This document shows positions 1-10,868 of a stretch of 64,000 nt of DNA, in pieces. The stretch spans positions 225,844,085 to 225,908,084 of the forward strand of contig NC_134400.1 in assembly GCF_050003625.1 (NCBI RefSeq). The letters run 5' to 3'. Under the pieces are notes generated by a model. That model had not been told where the DNA came from. It did not search any database and was given only the letters and a program-made list of their open reading frames with translations. The stretch's first letter is position 1, and each line of letters starts with the position of its first letter. The position numbers and the translations under genes were made by a program. This stretch comes from Haematobia irritans (lineage: Eukaryota; Arthropoda; Insecta; Diptera; Muscidae).

Positions 1-2420
1 CCAAACATGATTTGCTATTTTTGACTTATGATGTAACCGTTTTCAAAGAGAGCAAAGTATTCGAATTCAGAGACTTCCGCAGAATTAACTATAATCTACT
101 GAATGACATAGCTAACAATATAAACTGGAACGAGGTTTATTACTACGAAGCAGTTGAAGATCAAGTAAATTTTATGCAAGGTAAAATAACAATATTGTTT
201 GATGCCTGTGTGCCTAAAAAAGTTTTAAGGACTAAACCTACTCAGCAGCCGTGGTTTAATCATGAAATTAAGAAGTTGATACGTGATAGAGATAATAAAT
301 ACAAAAGATGGAAACGCTATAAAACTACACAACTTTATGACCATTTTAAACTTGCCAGACGTGAAGTTACAAAAGCAATAAATATCGCAAAATCTTCTTA
401 TTATCAAAGAAAATTTAATGATGCAGTTGATAGCGGAGCAAAATGGATGACAATTCGAAACATTGGAATTGGGCGGAAAAGTACCACACCTATTAATATT
501 GATATTAATGATCTAAATGAGATTTTTGCTAACCAAACTGCGTTCGGCAATCAAAATAATAATTCTGCATGTGAATGTCTTCCCTCTTGTGGAGATCTCT
601 CGTTTGAAGAGTTCACCTTCAAGTGCGTAGATCAATATGATGTTCGGAAAAGCTTCCTATCTATTAAATCGAACGCTGTAGGTATGGATGAACTGAACCC
701 AAAATTTTTAAAGTTATTATTACCAATATGCCTGCCATATTTCACACACATTTTCAACACAGTTCTGACAAAGTCGATTTTTCCCAATACTTGGAAATAC
801 ACAAAGATAATACCTCTACCTAAACCAAACAAAGAATTTCGTCCAATTGCCATATTGCCGTATCTGTCGAAAGTCTTAGAGCGGTTAATGTATGAACAAA
901 TAAATACATATATAATATCAAAAAAACTGTTGACTGAACGGCAATCAGGCTTTAGACCTATGAGAAGCTGTGCTACTGTACTTACTGATGTCGTCGAATA
1001 TTTAAGATCGAAGATGGATCAAAATTTGGTATCAATACTCGTACTCCTCGACCATAGCAAAGCATTTGATACAGTAAACCACTCTATTCTAGTTCAAAAG
1101 CTGCAACGAAGATTTAATTTTTCTCAATCAGCATGTAGACTTGTCTCGTCTTATTTGAGCGGTAGAACACAATCAGTTTGTCACAACTCAGAAAACTCGA
1201 ATATACTTAGTATTTACAAAGGTGTTCCACAAGGTTCAATACTCGGGCCGCTACTATTCTGTATTTATGTTAATGACTTGCCACTTGTCCTTCACCACTG
1301 CAATATTCACCTTTATGCTGATGACGTTCAAGTTTATACAAGTGCAAATCTTGACGATCTTCCGTGCTGCATATCTAAACTAAATGATGATCTGGACAGA
1401 ATCAATAGTTGGGCTTATAACAATGACCTTAAACTAAATCCAAAAAAATCTAAATGTCTGTTAATTTCCAAAAACAAATTCATCAACCATTCACAATATC
1501 AAATTACCATAAATAACACCAATATCGACATTGTACAAACAGCTACAAACCTTGGAGTTATATTCAATAATTCGCTAACTTGGACCAACCACTTACAACA
1601 AAATATCGCTAAAACATATGGAATGTTAAGGAATTTGTGGGCTGTACAATTATCTACACCGATACAAATCAGAATGCTTTTGGCGAAAACGTATCTTGTA
1701 CCAACTCTTTTATATGGAATTGAAATATTTGCAAATTGCAGTTGTGATGATAAACAAAAGCTACTTGTAGCCTACAACAATATTGCCCGTTATGTCTTCA
1801 ATAAGAAACGTTATGATCACATATCGTCGTTTTCCTACCAGCTGTTCAACATGAGTTTCGAAAACTTGATTAAATTCAGATGTTTACTTTTTCTGCAAAA
1901 AATTATTTATAGTGGCGAGCCCCCTTATATATTCAAGAGGTTAAAGTTCGCTCGATCAAATCGAGGAAGAAAAATCATCCAATTAAGATACAAATATTCC
2001 AGATCTGAGCAGCAATTTCTGATATATGCGATCCGTCTCTGGAACAATCTCCCTACAACAATTCAATTAATAAGCAACGCATTGATTTTTAAAAAAGAAT
2101 TAAAATCACATTTAGAATAATCTTATTATTATACAATCTTGATTAATGTGTATATTTGTAGCATTTAAAATCGCAACCATTTTTATTGTCATTCATATAA
2201 ACTATTAAATACAATTAATGTTCATAATTAATGTTAAATGTATTAAAATCCATTTATATAGTTCCCTTTATTTTTTTTTTATTTTTGTATCCAAAAACCT
2301 AACATAAATTGTTAATCGACTTAAACCTTAGTGCTGTCATATATAAGATTTAATCTTGTTGTACTAAGGATCACCAAAATACGAATAAATAAATAAAATA
2401 ATTAAAATAAATAAAATTTA
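1..2420 (+). mobile_element. CR1-group non-LTR retrotransposon, 5' end outside window
   Basis: The segment holds the end of an endonuclease domain, a full reverse transcriptase, a C-terminal region, an AT-rich 3' UTR of about 300 bp and a tail of repeated AATAAA-like units (about 2380-2418). Simple-repeat tails of this kind are usual in CR1/L2-type LINEs. The window begins inside the element, so its true 5' end cannot be seen. The long undamaged frame suggests a young copy. Confidence 0.85.
3..2120 (+). CDS. LINE ORF2-type polyprotein (endonuclease end + reverse transcriptase), 5' partial
   Basis: The frame is open from base 3, so this is the 3' part of a longer gene; the TTG at 12 is not a real start. 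The second visible residue is a His followed by Asp-Leu, plausibly the last catalytic His of an APE-type endonuclease. A basic linker (residues ~10-140) leads to the reverse transcriptase: RPIAILPYLSKVLERL near 280, LLDHSKAFDTVNH with Asp356, GVPQGSILGPLLF near 405 and the catalytic YADD at about 438-441. The C-terminal tail ends in an AIRLWNNLP motif typical of CR1/L2-group LINEs. The protein would nick target DNA and copy its own mRNA there (target-primed reverse transcription). There are no internal stops over 706 codons. Clade placement within the CR1 group is from motif memory. Confidence 0.88.
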   Translation, partial: KHDLLFLTYDVTVFKESKVFEFRDFRRINYNLLNDIANNINWNEVYYYEAVEDQVNFMQGKITILFDACVPKKVLRTKPTQQPWFNHEIKKLIRDRDNKYKRWKRYKTTQLYDHFKLARREVTKAINIAKSSYYQRKFNDAVDSGAKWMTIRNIGIGRKSTTPINIDINDLNEIFANQTAFGNQNNNSACECLPSCGDLSFEEFTFKCVDQYDVRKSFLSIKSNAVGMDELNPKFLKLLLPICLPYFTHIFNTVLTKSIFPNTWKYTKIIPLPKPNKEFRPIAILPYLSKVLERLMYEQINTYIISKKLLTERQSGFRPMRSCATVLTDVVEYLRSKMDQNLVSILVLLDHSKAFDTVNHSILVQKLQRRFNFSQSACRLVSSYLSGRTQSVCHNSENSNILSIYKGVPQGSILGPLLFCIYVNDLPLVLHHCNIHLYADDVQVYTSANLDDLPCCISKLNDDLDRINSWAYNNDLKLNPKKSKCLLISKNKFINHSQYQITINNTNIDIVQTATNLGVIFNNSLTWTNHLQQNIAKTYGMLRNLWAVQLSTPIQIRMLLAKTYLVPTLLYGIEIFANCSCDDKQKLLVAYNNIARYVFNKKRYDHISSFSYQLFNMSFENLIKFRCLLFLQKIIYSGEPPYIFKRLKFARSNRGRKIIQLRYKYSRSEQQFLIYAIRLWNNLPTTIQLISNALIFKKELKSHLE

Positions 2421-2421
2421 A

Positions 2422-3295
2422 GACCATTAAATGGTCGGGAAAATCATTTACCTGACCATTAAATTTTTTGACTTTTTTACAGGGAAAATAGTATTTTTAT
2501 AGGTTAAGTATAGACATGTCTAGAACCATTACATGGCCATAAAGACCATTTACATTTTTTCGTGACCATTTAATTTTTAACTTTTTTTGCAGCGAAAGGA
2601 ATTTTATAAAAAACATTGAGCAGGTACACACGATTTTCATTTTGCGCGTCAGTCGTGTGTTGATTGTTTCTTGGAATGGACAGAGAATACGGATTTACTG
2701 TGTTTTGTGTTAATTTATTTATTCAGAAGTGGCACGTGGTTTTATGTGAATACAAAAAGGGAAGTGTAATTGAAAAATGTACCTGTTATTTGTTCTGCAT
2801 TTTGCTATATGGATCATTTATTTTTATTTGCAGTTACATGATGTCTGCGTTTGTACATTTGATGGGCCCGATGTAAATATGGAATAATTACTTATTGTTG
2901 AAATTGAAATAAAATAGAGTGTGTAAAAATATATGATGTTTGCTTGAACGGCATTATAAATACAAATAAACAATGAATTAGTTTATAAATAAATAAAAAC
3001 AAACAAATAAAGTTAATTTTGTGTGTTTCTTTTCTCAAGTGGCGTCTTTTTTTCGACGATGAAAAAAGTTTTTTCATAAAGATCAAAACATTTTAGGTTG
3101 TGGCCATGTTCTTTTAACTAGAAGAAAAACATTTTTAATGAATACCATAACATTTTAAATCGTGACCATTGTCTTTTCATTCAAGCAAAATTCTTTTCAT
3201 CAATATAATAACATTTTAGATGAGGACAATTATATTTTTCTTAGAACCATGTTCACTGAGCCAACATGATTGCAGGTTAAAATGTTACATGGTCG
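2422..3295. repeat. GACCAT-rich unclassified repeat with a 61-bp tandem section
   Basis: Right after the LINE tail lies a perfect 15-bp palindrome, GACCATTAAATGGTC (2422-2436). Further GACCATT motifs follow at about 2454, 2547 and 2571. From about 3040 to 3260 a degenerate unit recurs three times with ACATTTTA at 3088, 3150 and 3211, each followed by a CCAT or similar motif and an AGAAAAA-rich stretch. The stretch ends near 3295 with ATGGTC, the reverse of GACCAT, so the edges may be short inverted repeats. A 70-residue frame at 2664-2876 lies inside; it matches nothing I recognise. No superfamily can be given. Confidence 0.35.
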
Positions 3296-5990
3296 CCGCA
3301 AAAACAGCTCCTATCATATTATTTTGCTCTTCGAATATGATTGTGACAATCATGTTTCTTCTCTGCGTGTATTGGGGTGCCAGATAATAAATTTGAGAAA
3401 AATTGGACCAAAATGTGCAAGAAAACAAGTCGGAAGAACGACAGAGAGTTCATCTTTGAACTTGGCCACCAAAAGTATTACCAAAAAATATTTCTAGTTA
3501 GAAATGGAAAAACAAATTATTGTACATTTATTTCATGCTGGAGCGGCATCATTGCATAATTTCTGAACTTGAAACAGATGGCATTTAAAACGTTAATATT
3601 AAATTCAAAGAAGCCCTCATAGCTGAAATAAGAAACAGACTACCTGCAAATATTAATAGTTCCAAATTTAATGTTGAAACATTTAGTTTCTCCTCTGAAA
3701 AAAAAATCAATTTTGAAATTTGAAGTCATTACTGATAAAAATTATTGAGTGTAAAATAAAATAAGAATAAGATGTACATGTGGATAGAGGTTCATAAGAC
3801 CATCTCTAGTCCTTAAAGTAAATCAATACCCACAAGTTCTATAATCCATCTTTGGAAGTTTTTTTTTGTTTTTTTAGTAGTAGTACATGGAATTTTAGCT
3901 TTTTGCCCTTCGGGAGTTTGTATACAAAAAATTTTGTATTTAAATTATTTGTAATTTTGTCCATGCAATGTCAATGATAGCATTGATTCATTAATGCTGC
4001 TGATGACGATCATCATAACAAACCTCAATGACAAATTTGCATGCTCTTAATATTCAATCAAAATGTTATTATTCCTTAATAAGAGAATATTTACCAACTG
4101 CTGCATTACAATGGACGTGTTAGTCTCAATGTGTCTGTAACAAAAACCAGCTAGTCTTCTTAACCTAATCCCTCTTGCTGTTTTCTTTGTTACAATGTCA
4201 TACCCACCTTTTTAATTGATTAAATTTTGAAAAGAAGAGAAAAAATGCTTAACAATACACCGTTTAATCTATAATTAAACTGTTCGCATTCATGTTTTAT
4301 AGACAATTTAAGAAATAAAATTTAAGCTTCACTGTCCATTTCAATTAAGTGCTGCTGCTCAAATTTCAACAATCATTCGTTTGCAGTTTTATTTTTGTCT
4401 TTTTGATATGGAGACTTAGTTTCTTGCTCAGAAGTAGTAAGCGGCCAGTCGCAATGATTTCCATTTTTTTTTTGCGGTCGTCGAAATAAGAGGTATGCAA
4501 CTATAACTGACCGTATTGGTCATACTTTAGCCATACATATTCCCCAAATAAAAGACAAGCAATGAAGCAAACAAATACAGTTTAAAGATTCATGTACGCT
4601 ACGTGTAAATAAACCAAATTGGTCACGATTTTGGTACTTTCCGATAGCTCTGATGTTGCAGCCAATGCTCCTGCTGCGAAGGAGTATTCGACTGTCTAGA
4701 TGGGGGAGAGAGGTTCCTTTCTCAGACCGAGGAAAAAATCTTGTTAGAGACCAACACACGTACGACAACCGGGTGCAGATGGATATGGATGTCGTTGTCA
4801 AGTCGTGTCGGTGTCCATTGTGGGCCACTGGACACTCAAACGTTACTGCCAAACAATGTTCAAATTGCCCCCGCCAACTTTGGAGGCAATGTATTGCCTG
4901 CAAATTTATGATCAAATTTTTACACCGTTTGATGGATGGAAAAGAATGAAATTGGTCAAAATTGTTCAGACACATCAGCACAAAACCACAAATTTTCATA
5001 AATCCCAAACATTCGCCATAATGTTGCCACATGCCTATTTTTTTCTTCATGCGCCGACAGACGATTTGCCGATGTTTAAAAATGATGTTTAATTTGTTTT
5101 TAATTTGTCCAACATTTGTCTAAACTTTGTTGCAAGTAATGTTGGCTCTCCGAAACAAAGTAGCGATTTAAAAGCCCCAGACCAACAAAAAGACCCCAAA
5201 ACACAATATTAAAGTGTCTTTAGGCCAAACTATTAATTTGTTTACAAATTATATTAATACTCGTGAAAACCGCAACACATGATGGCCGTTTCACATCTTT
5301 TGGGAGACTAATGCAAGGGGTGGAAGGTCGGTCCATCCGACCATCTTGCGATCGGTGTGAATTCATTGCCCCTTAGAGAGCTGGTGCACATGTGCTGTTG
5401 CCTACCATTTAGTGCTTTTAGTACATGGCCGTAGTACGTATCGTATCGTCGTCGCATTGTTTCAAACATAGATTGCTCGATTAGAGAGCTCTATTAGGGG
5501 TATCTGGTCTTATCTGTGGCGGCATTTGAACACACGTATACCTTTCGAGATAACATCATCGCCACAACATTTTAATATATGAGATTCAGCTATGGCTCGG
5601 GACAGATAGAAAAATTGTGCACGAGATTCGAACAACATTCAGAGGGGAAAACAACAGCCAACGGGATCCCTCGGCAACTGTCCCAGCACCCCATGTTCTT
5701 GTATTCGGCTCATGAGAGTAAGCTAATGTGTAACATGCGACATGTCATGTTAAAGTTAATGACGACAACCAAATGCAACATTATTTTGTCGAACAATACC
5801 AGCGACGAAAACGACATGTGGATAAATGCAAGCAAATTTTGTACCATATTCTCACATACAAGTGTGACGGTATCACCTTGCATTTGCAAATTGAAAAATC
5901 TCTATGAATTATTATATGAAAATCGTTGATGTTGAAGTGACGAAGCAAGTGTCAAAGTTTATACCATCCCTCCGCACTGGATATACGAAA
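3296..5990. other. Unassigned AT-rich DNA
   Basis: I see no gene here that I can support. The stretch 4520-5100 is less AT-rich and has overlapping open frames on both strands (up to 176 codons, minus strand), without recognisable domains. Part of the interval (about 3710-3960) is similar to 8640-8880. Confidence 0.4.
3710..3960 (+). repeat. Degenerate dispersed repeat, copy 1 of 2
   Basis: The segment shares with 8640-8880, in the same order, TTTTGAAATTTGAA, a GTAAAATAA stretch, TTGGAAGTTTTTTTTT, AGTAGTACAT-GAATTTTAGCT and a TTTTTG-CCTTCGG block. The two copies are diverged and differ by small gaps. No terminal structure or coding capacity is visible. Confidence 0.5.
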
Positions 5991-5992
5991 TA

Positions 5993-6925
5993 AAGGGTGA
6001 TTTGTTAAGAGCTTGATAACTTTTTTTTAAAAAAAAACGCATAAAATTTGCAAAATCTCATCGGTTCTTTATTTGAAACGTTAGATTGGTCCATGACATT
6101 TACTTTTTGAAGATAATTTCATTTAAATGTTGACCGCGGCTGCGTCTTAGGTGGTCCATTCGGAAAGTCCAATTTTGGGCAACTTTTTCGAGCATTTCGG
6201 CCGGAATAGCCCGAATTTCTTCGGAAATGTTGTCTTCCAAAGCTGGAATAGTTGCTGGCTTATTTCTGTAGACTTTAGACTTGACGTAGCCCCACAAAAA
6301 ATAGTCTAAAGGCGTCAAATCGCATGATCTTGGTGGCCAACTTACCGGTCCATTTCTTGAGATGAATTGTTCTCCGAAGTTTTCCCTCAAAATGGCCATA
6401 GAATCGCGAGCTGTGTGGCATGTAGCGCCATCTTGTTGAAACCACATGTCAACCAAGTTCAGTTCTTCCATTTTTGGCAACAAAAAGTTTGTTAGCATCG
6501 AACGATAGCGATCGCCATTCACCGTAACGTTGCGTCCAACAGCATCTTTGAAAAAATACGGTCCAATGATTCCACCAGCGTACAAACCACACCAAACAGT
6601 GCATTTTTCGGGATGCATGGACAGTTCTTGAACGGCTTCTGGTTGCTCTTCACTCCAAATGCGGCAATTTTGCTTATTTACGTAGCCATTCAACCAGAAA
6701 TGAGCCTCATCGCTGAACAAAATTTGTCGATAAACACATTTCGAACCGAACACTGATTTTGGTAATAAAATTCAATGATTTGCAAGCGTTGCTCGTTAGT
6801 AAGTCTATTCATGATGAAATGCCAAAGCATACTGAGCATCTTTCTCTTTGACACCATGTCTGAAATCCCACGTGATCTGTCAAATACTAATGCATGAAAA
6901 TCCTAACCTCAAAAGAATCACCCTT
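5993..6925 (-). mobile_element. Internally deleted Tc1/mariner-type transposon
   Basis: The ends are inverted: AAGGGTGATT at 5993 and AATCACCCTT at 6925, with TA dinucleotides directly outside both (5991-5992 and 6926-6927), as expected for Tc1/mariner insertion at TA. The 933-bp body carries the C-terminal two thirds of a transposase on the minus strand. A short piece of the transposase N-terminus starts at 6811 (MNRLTNEQRLQ) and runs out of frame into the catalytic part near 6755, so the DNA-binding region is missing. The element is non-autonomous. Confidence 0.85.
6100..6753 (-). pseudogene. Tc1/mariner-type transposase, catalytic part only
   Basis: The remaining 217 codons contain the DDE/D catalytic core: FSDEAHFWLNG (first Asp), MWFQQDGATCHTA (second Asp) and SWPPRSCDLTPLDYFLWGYVK (third Asp), with 36 residues between the second and third Asp. 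The spacing and the final Asp point to the maT/mariner side of the superfamily. Full-length relatives are about 340 residues. The helix-turn-helix half that binds the inverted repeats has been lost by an internal deletion that also shifts frame, so this copy cannot make a working transposase. The GTG at 6753 is merely the edge of the open stretch. Confidence 0.88.
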
Positions 6926-7345
6926 TACATACATTCACTAGGCTAGGTAAAGAAATTGCAGCCAGCTTATTGATATGTCCCGGTGTCCTATTGTACTGCG
7001 ACAAAGTCAGGACTTTTCATTCTCAGTGTCCTGACTTTGTCTCATCTTGCTAGATCCCACGGCGTGATGAATTATGGCTGCCAAAAGATATCAGTACAAA
7101 TAATCACCATTCCTTAAACTGAATCAGAAAGGAAACATTTCGCATGCAAATGCAATGATGGAGCACATTGACAAAAAGCTACGAATTGGAAAAAGTGAAT
7201 TTTGTTATCAGTTTTGTATACATTTCCAATAGAAAACAGTAATCATTTTATAATAAACAAGTTTCAAAGGGTTTTTATATATTCACCCAAACACTGTAGC
7301 CTTAAATAAAGTACACTTCAAACTTGTTTCCTTTCTAAAATACCA
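6926..7345. other. Unassigned DNA
   Basis: I see no gene or recognisable repeat. The short words AGTCAGGAC and GTCCTGACT near 7007-7033 form a small inverted pair only. Confidence 0.3.
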
Positions 7346-7861
7346 CACTGAAAGAACAGTGAACCCACCAGGAAAGAAAATTTTAGTTAGTTTTAGAAAA
7401 AATATATTAATTTTAGAAAATTTTAACTAAACTGTATTAGAAACGCAGATGTCACGCCGATTTCACAAAACTAAGTAAATAATTTTCCACAAATTAAAGA
7501 AAATTTATTAGACATAATTCATTTTTTCACTTGTTAAAGATAATTTCAAAGTTTGTAGGAAAAACTTGGAGTTAAAAATTGCAAAAATATCTTTAGTACC
7601 ATACAAAGTTCATGATGGGCTCATTACTGGTAAAATTTACAAATTTTAAGAAATTCTGAACTGTTTTGTGGGAGACCCGAATTTAGTTAATCTTTATGCT
7701 TTATTTGTGTATAATTTTTTCCTCTATTTTAGATAATTTAACTAACGTATGCAAAAAATTATTGAAGTCATGGAAACTTTATTAAAACGTAATAATTCCA
7801 TGAACTAAAATATAATTAAATCTGCTTTAGTGAAATATAGGGTTCACTTTTTTTTTGAGTG
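7346..7861. mobile_element. MITE, CACTG-type ends (family C2)
   Basis: The 516-bp element begins CACTGAAAGAACAGTGAACC and ends in the inverse of CACTCAAAAAAAAAGTGAAC. The dinucleotide CA lies immediately outside both ends (7344-7345, 7862-7863), consistent with a 2-bp target duplication. It is AT-rich and non-coding. A diverged inverted copy of its interior lies at about 21420-21700, and its right end recurs at 52530-52583. Confidence 0.7.
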
Positions 7862-8135
7862 CATATAAAATAATTGTTTGTGTCCTTCACAGTGGGGCAT
7901 GTGTTGTTGTACACTCTATTTATTTGAAAATTTTTGGTTTATTATAATTTTTATTGCGTTCAAAAAACGTAGCAGACACAATGTCAGCAATCATCTTTGG
8001 TTGCTGACGCGAACAACAAACAAGTCGTTACTATTTCCTTCCTCAGACTGACCTGTCCATCCGATGTTTTTCTTCAGCACTCAAAATTGTTGAACTTCAA
8101 TTAAAAATGAATCAATTAATTGTTTAATTGGAAAC
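7862..8135. other. Unassigned DNA
   Basis: I see nothing recognisable between the MITE and the hairpin. Confidence 0.25.
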
Positions 8136-8266
8136 GGATAAATCCGATGTCAAATCATATAACTATGAACCACTCACCCACACAAAAAGGCCCCTCGGCT
8201 ACATAAAAATGCATTTGTGTGGGGGTGAGTGGCTCATATTTATATGATTTGACATCGGATTTATTC
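8136..8266. repeat. Long hairpin (about 52-bp stem, 27-base loop)
   Basis: The arms 8136-8186 and 8214-8266 are inverted copies. Both contain ATAAATCCGATGTCAAATCA, and both continue through a CACTCACCC-ACACAAA block, with about three mismatches and one extra base. The fold is long and well paired. It could be a foldback MITE or a precursor-like RNA hairpin; the sequence alone does not decide. Confidence 0.75.
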
Positions 8267-8639
8267 ACTTTCCAGACGTTTCTCCAAAGGTTTATACTTT
8301 TTCGGCAGCACAGAGTCACTGTAAAACAAGAATTTCTTTGAAAATGCGCCTATATTCATCGTTATATTTTGAACCACTTAACTTATCACAGATCCAATTG
8401 TACACATTTGTTCGCCATCTCAATACCTTGCATTTAAATACAAACAAGGATATAAGATTTGGCTAGTGAAAAAGGACGAAAAACTAAACATAATGGGATA
8501 TCTCAAAAACTGTTCCATACATAAATTTTTAACTTTCATTTTAGAATTCAGCAGATGAAAATACATAAAAAAGTCACCTCTCATCAAATGCAAATTTTCA
8601 GTGTAAACTAGTGTTATTATTCGAGTTTAATGTCACATA

Positions 8640-8880
8640 TTTTGAAATTTGAAAGTCATTAATGAGCAAAATGGATTGAATGAAAGTAAAATAAGCATTA
8701 ACAATTATAAAGCTGTACACTTGGATAGATAAAATTAAAAATACATCTTTGGAAGTTTTTTTTTAGTAGTACATTGAATTTTAGCTGGCTGGAGTGGTTT
8801 TTATGGTGGAAACTGGTCTGTTAGAATTTATAATATATTTTTGGGTGCTTTTTGTCCTTCGGTACTTGGCATCATTGAAG
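8640..8880 (+). repeat. Degenerate dispersed repeat, copy 2 of 2
   Basis: This is the partner of 3710-3960 in the same orientation, sharing the TTTGGAAG-polyT, AGTAGTACAT and CCTTCGG blocks. It is non-coding. Confidence 0.5.
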
Positions 8881-9995
8881 TCATTATCTATGTAATCTCA
8901 TTTTTATATATCTCACATACAATGACATAAATTCTAATTTCAAAATCAATTTTAATACTACCTCTTTTCACATAATTAAATCCACCACAACACAATCGTA
9001 ATACATTGCACTCATTTTTTCTACTTAAACATAATTCACAATCATTAATTTATAAATTGTCACGATTTTGCCCAGGCGATTGTTTTTTTCCTCTCAAAAA
9101 ATATATAATTCAACTGCAGACAAAGAGACCAAAACCAAAAGAGCCGAACAAATTAATAGCTTAACAAAATATTTAAATTAATTTTAAATACATTTTTCTG
9201 TTCAACAGAAAACAGTTTTACTTGGCCACAAAGACCGCAAAACCTATGAAATCACAAATGCAATTTTCCTTCATCTAAACGATGGAGGGTTGTGAGGACC
9301 AAGTCAAACACAATAACTGCAACTAATTTTGGCATGAAAATATGATAATTATTAGTAATTATGTAAATGTTTAAGAGATACAATGAGAGAAAAAGATAAT
9401 ATATTTCAGTTGAATCAAAATAAACAAAACAGCATCATCGCCATCATCCATGGAAAAATAGAAATTTCAAAATCAATGAGGGTGAGAGATCGAAAGATTT
9501 TTGTGCTAGTGCCAGGGTGTCTATGTATGAGTGTGCAAGTGAATGTGTCCACATTTTATGTTAAAATAGAGATGACAAAATACTTTGGAGTACAACAAAC
9601 ACCGAACATGGTGATGGGTCATGAAAGGTCCTTGCGTGAATTGTCATTGTCGTGAGTTGTATAATACTTGTGGAAGCTATAGCACACCAACAACAATAAC
9701 AATGGCAAAACATAACACCAAATCAGTCACATAGGGGAAGCTTTAAAGGCGCGATAGCATTTCAAATTAAGAAAATGCTATACACGTTACTCACTATAGA
9801 AACAAATTTAATTTGTGATTGCATAATGAAAACGAAGTAGCTGAATTTAAGATATATGAAACAGAGAAGCTACCTCTCCCAGTCACATTAAAAATAATTA
9901 AAAACCTGTAAGAACACTGGAAGAACAGTTTTCTTTCATGAGAAACAATTATCATCGATTCGTATTTCTTTGTACTTAAAGACAATACTTCATAC
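8881..9995. other. Unassigned AT-rich DNA
   Basis: I see no supported gene. A 90-codon open frame at 9383-9655 has no recognisable domain or coding-like composition. Confidence 0.3.
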
Positions 9996-10293
9996 GGGAG
10001 CCACCGTGGTGCAATGGTTAGCATGCCCGCCTTGCATACACAGGGTCGTGGGTTCAAACCCAGTTTCGACCAAACACCAAAAAGTTTTTTTCAATGTTGC
10101 TCTAAGTGGTTTCACTGCAATGTGGAACGTCGTTCGGACTCGGCTATGAAAAGGAGGTCCCTTGTCATTGAGCTTAACATAGAATCGGGCAGCACTCAGT
10201 GATAAGAGAGAAGTTCCCCACTGTGGTATCACAATGGACTGAATAGTCTAAGTGAGCCTGAAATATCGGGCTGCCACTATACCTAACCTAACC
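9996..10293 (+). mobile_element. tRNA-derived SINE, full copy
   Basis: The head carries RNA polymerase III promoter boxes: an A-box-like TGGTGCAATGGTTAGCAT and a B-box-like GTCGTGGGTTCAAACCC. A tRNA-unrelated body follows, and the element ends in an AACCTAACC tail. An 11-bp direct repeat, ATACTTCATAC, flanks it (9985-9995 and 10294-10304), as expected for LINE-driven insertion. Other copies or fragments lie at 10548-10626, 13146-13225, 16633-16730, 23699-24041, 47779-47935 and 49406-49482. Confidence 0.9.
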
Positions 10294-10303
10294 ATACTTC
10301 ATA

Positions 10304-10417
10304 CACGCAGAGAAGGAATACGATCACCTCAACATGTTTTAAGAGCAAAATGTTATTTTTGGATGGTGAATGTGGAACATTTTTGTAGCAAAAATGATCA
10401 TATTCCTTCTCTGTGTG
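10304..10417. mobile_element. Short MITE with CACGCAGAGAAGG ends (family F)
   Basis: The 114-bp element has about 24-bp imperfect inverted ends (CACGCAGAGAAGGAATACGA at the left, matching the inverse of the right end) and TA directly outside both ends (10302-10303, 10418-10419). A related diverged copy with GAAGGAACATGATCA and AGAGCAAAATGTTAT lies at about 17246-17340. Confidence 0.75.
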
Positions 10418-10547
10418 TAACAAAGGGAAACTTCGTTAGTCTATAATTTCGTTCCGGAGGAAAGCATTTTTTCGTTGTGTGTAATTATTAACCCAGCAAA
10501 TCTTTGTGCCACTTTCTTTCCTGCTGGTTCTAAGTTAAAACTAGGTA

Positions 10548-10626
10548 AGATTGTCCACCTTGCATACAAAGGATCATGGGTTCAAGAGGAACACCGACGG
10601 TGGATCATTCTCTCTCAGTAATGCTG
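10548..10626 (+). mobile_element. SINE left part, split by a later insertion
   Basis: The fragment matches the SINE from its CCTTGCATACA region through CAGTAATGCTG. It is interrupted by CACGCAAAAAAA at 10627 and resumes at about 13146. Confidence 0.7.
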
Positions 10627-10868
10627 CACGCAAAAAAATAATTCTTTCTTCCCAAACGAAATTTTAGACAAGCAAAGATCGTTTCTCATTTGCTTTTCCC
10701 TATAAAGAAGTTTATTCGGAAGAAAAGTATATATTTTTTGTGATTAACGTTTATGTATCAAGGATGTAAAAAAAAATCATAAGGACTAACTCAAAAAACA
10801 ATCTGGCTAATTGCATTTTCCCTCACATCTTTCTCACTTTCACGAGGTTTTTTTAGTTCTTAGCACCT
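10627..10868 (+). mobile_element. Family A TIR element, left part
   Basis: The sequence from CACGCAAAAAAATAATTC to TTCTTAGCACCTT is colinear with 48904-49147 of the complete family A element. It is cut off here by the Jockey-like LINE fragment. Confidence 0.75.

Noticed and set aside
2664..2876. 70-codon hydrophobic frame as a small membrane protein gene
   Set aside because: It lies inside a repeat-like segment and no other evidence supports translation.
3040..3260. Host gene exon in the 61-bp repeats
   Set aside because: The units are AT-rich, not a multiple of three in consistent frame, and contain stops.
4520..5050. 176-codon minus-strand open frame overlapping two plus-strand frames
   Set aside because: No recognisable domain, no clear start context, and open frames on both strands suggest chance in a less AT-rich patch.
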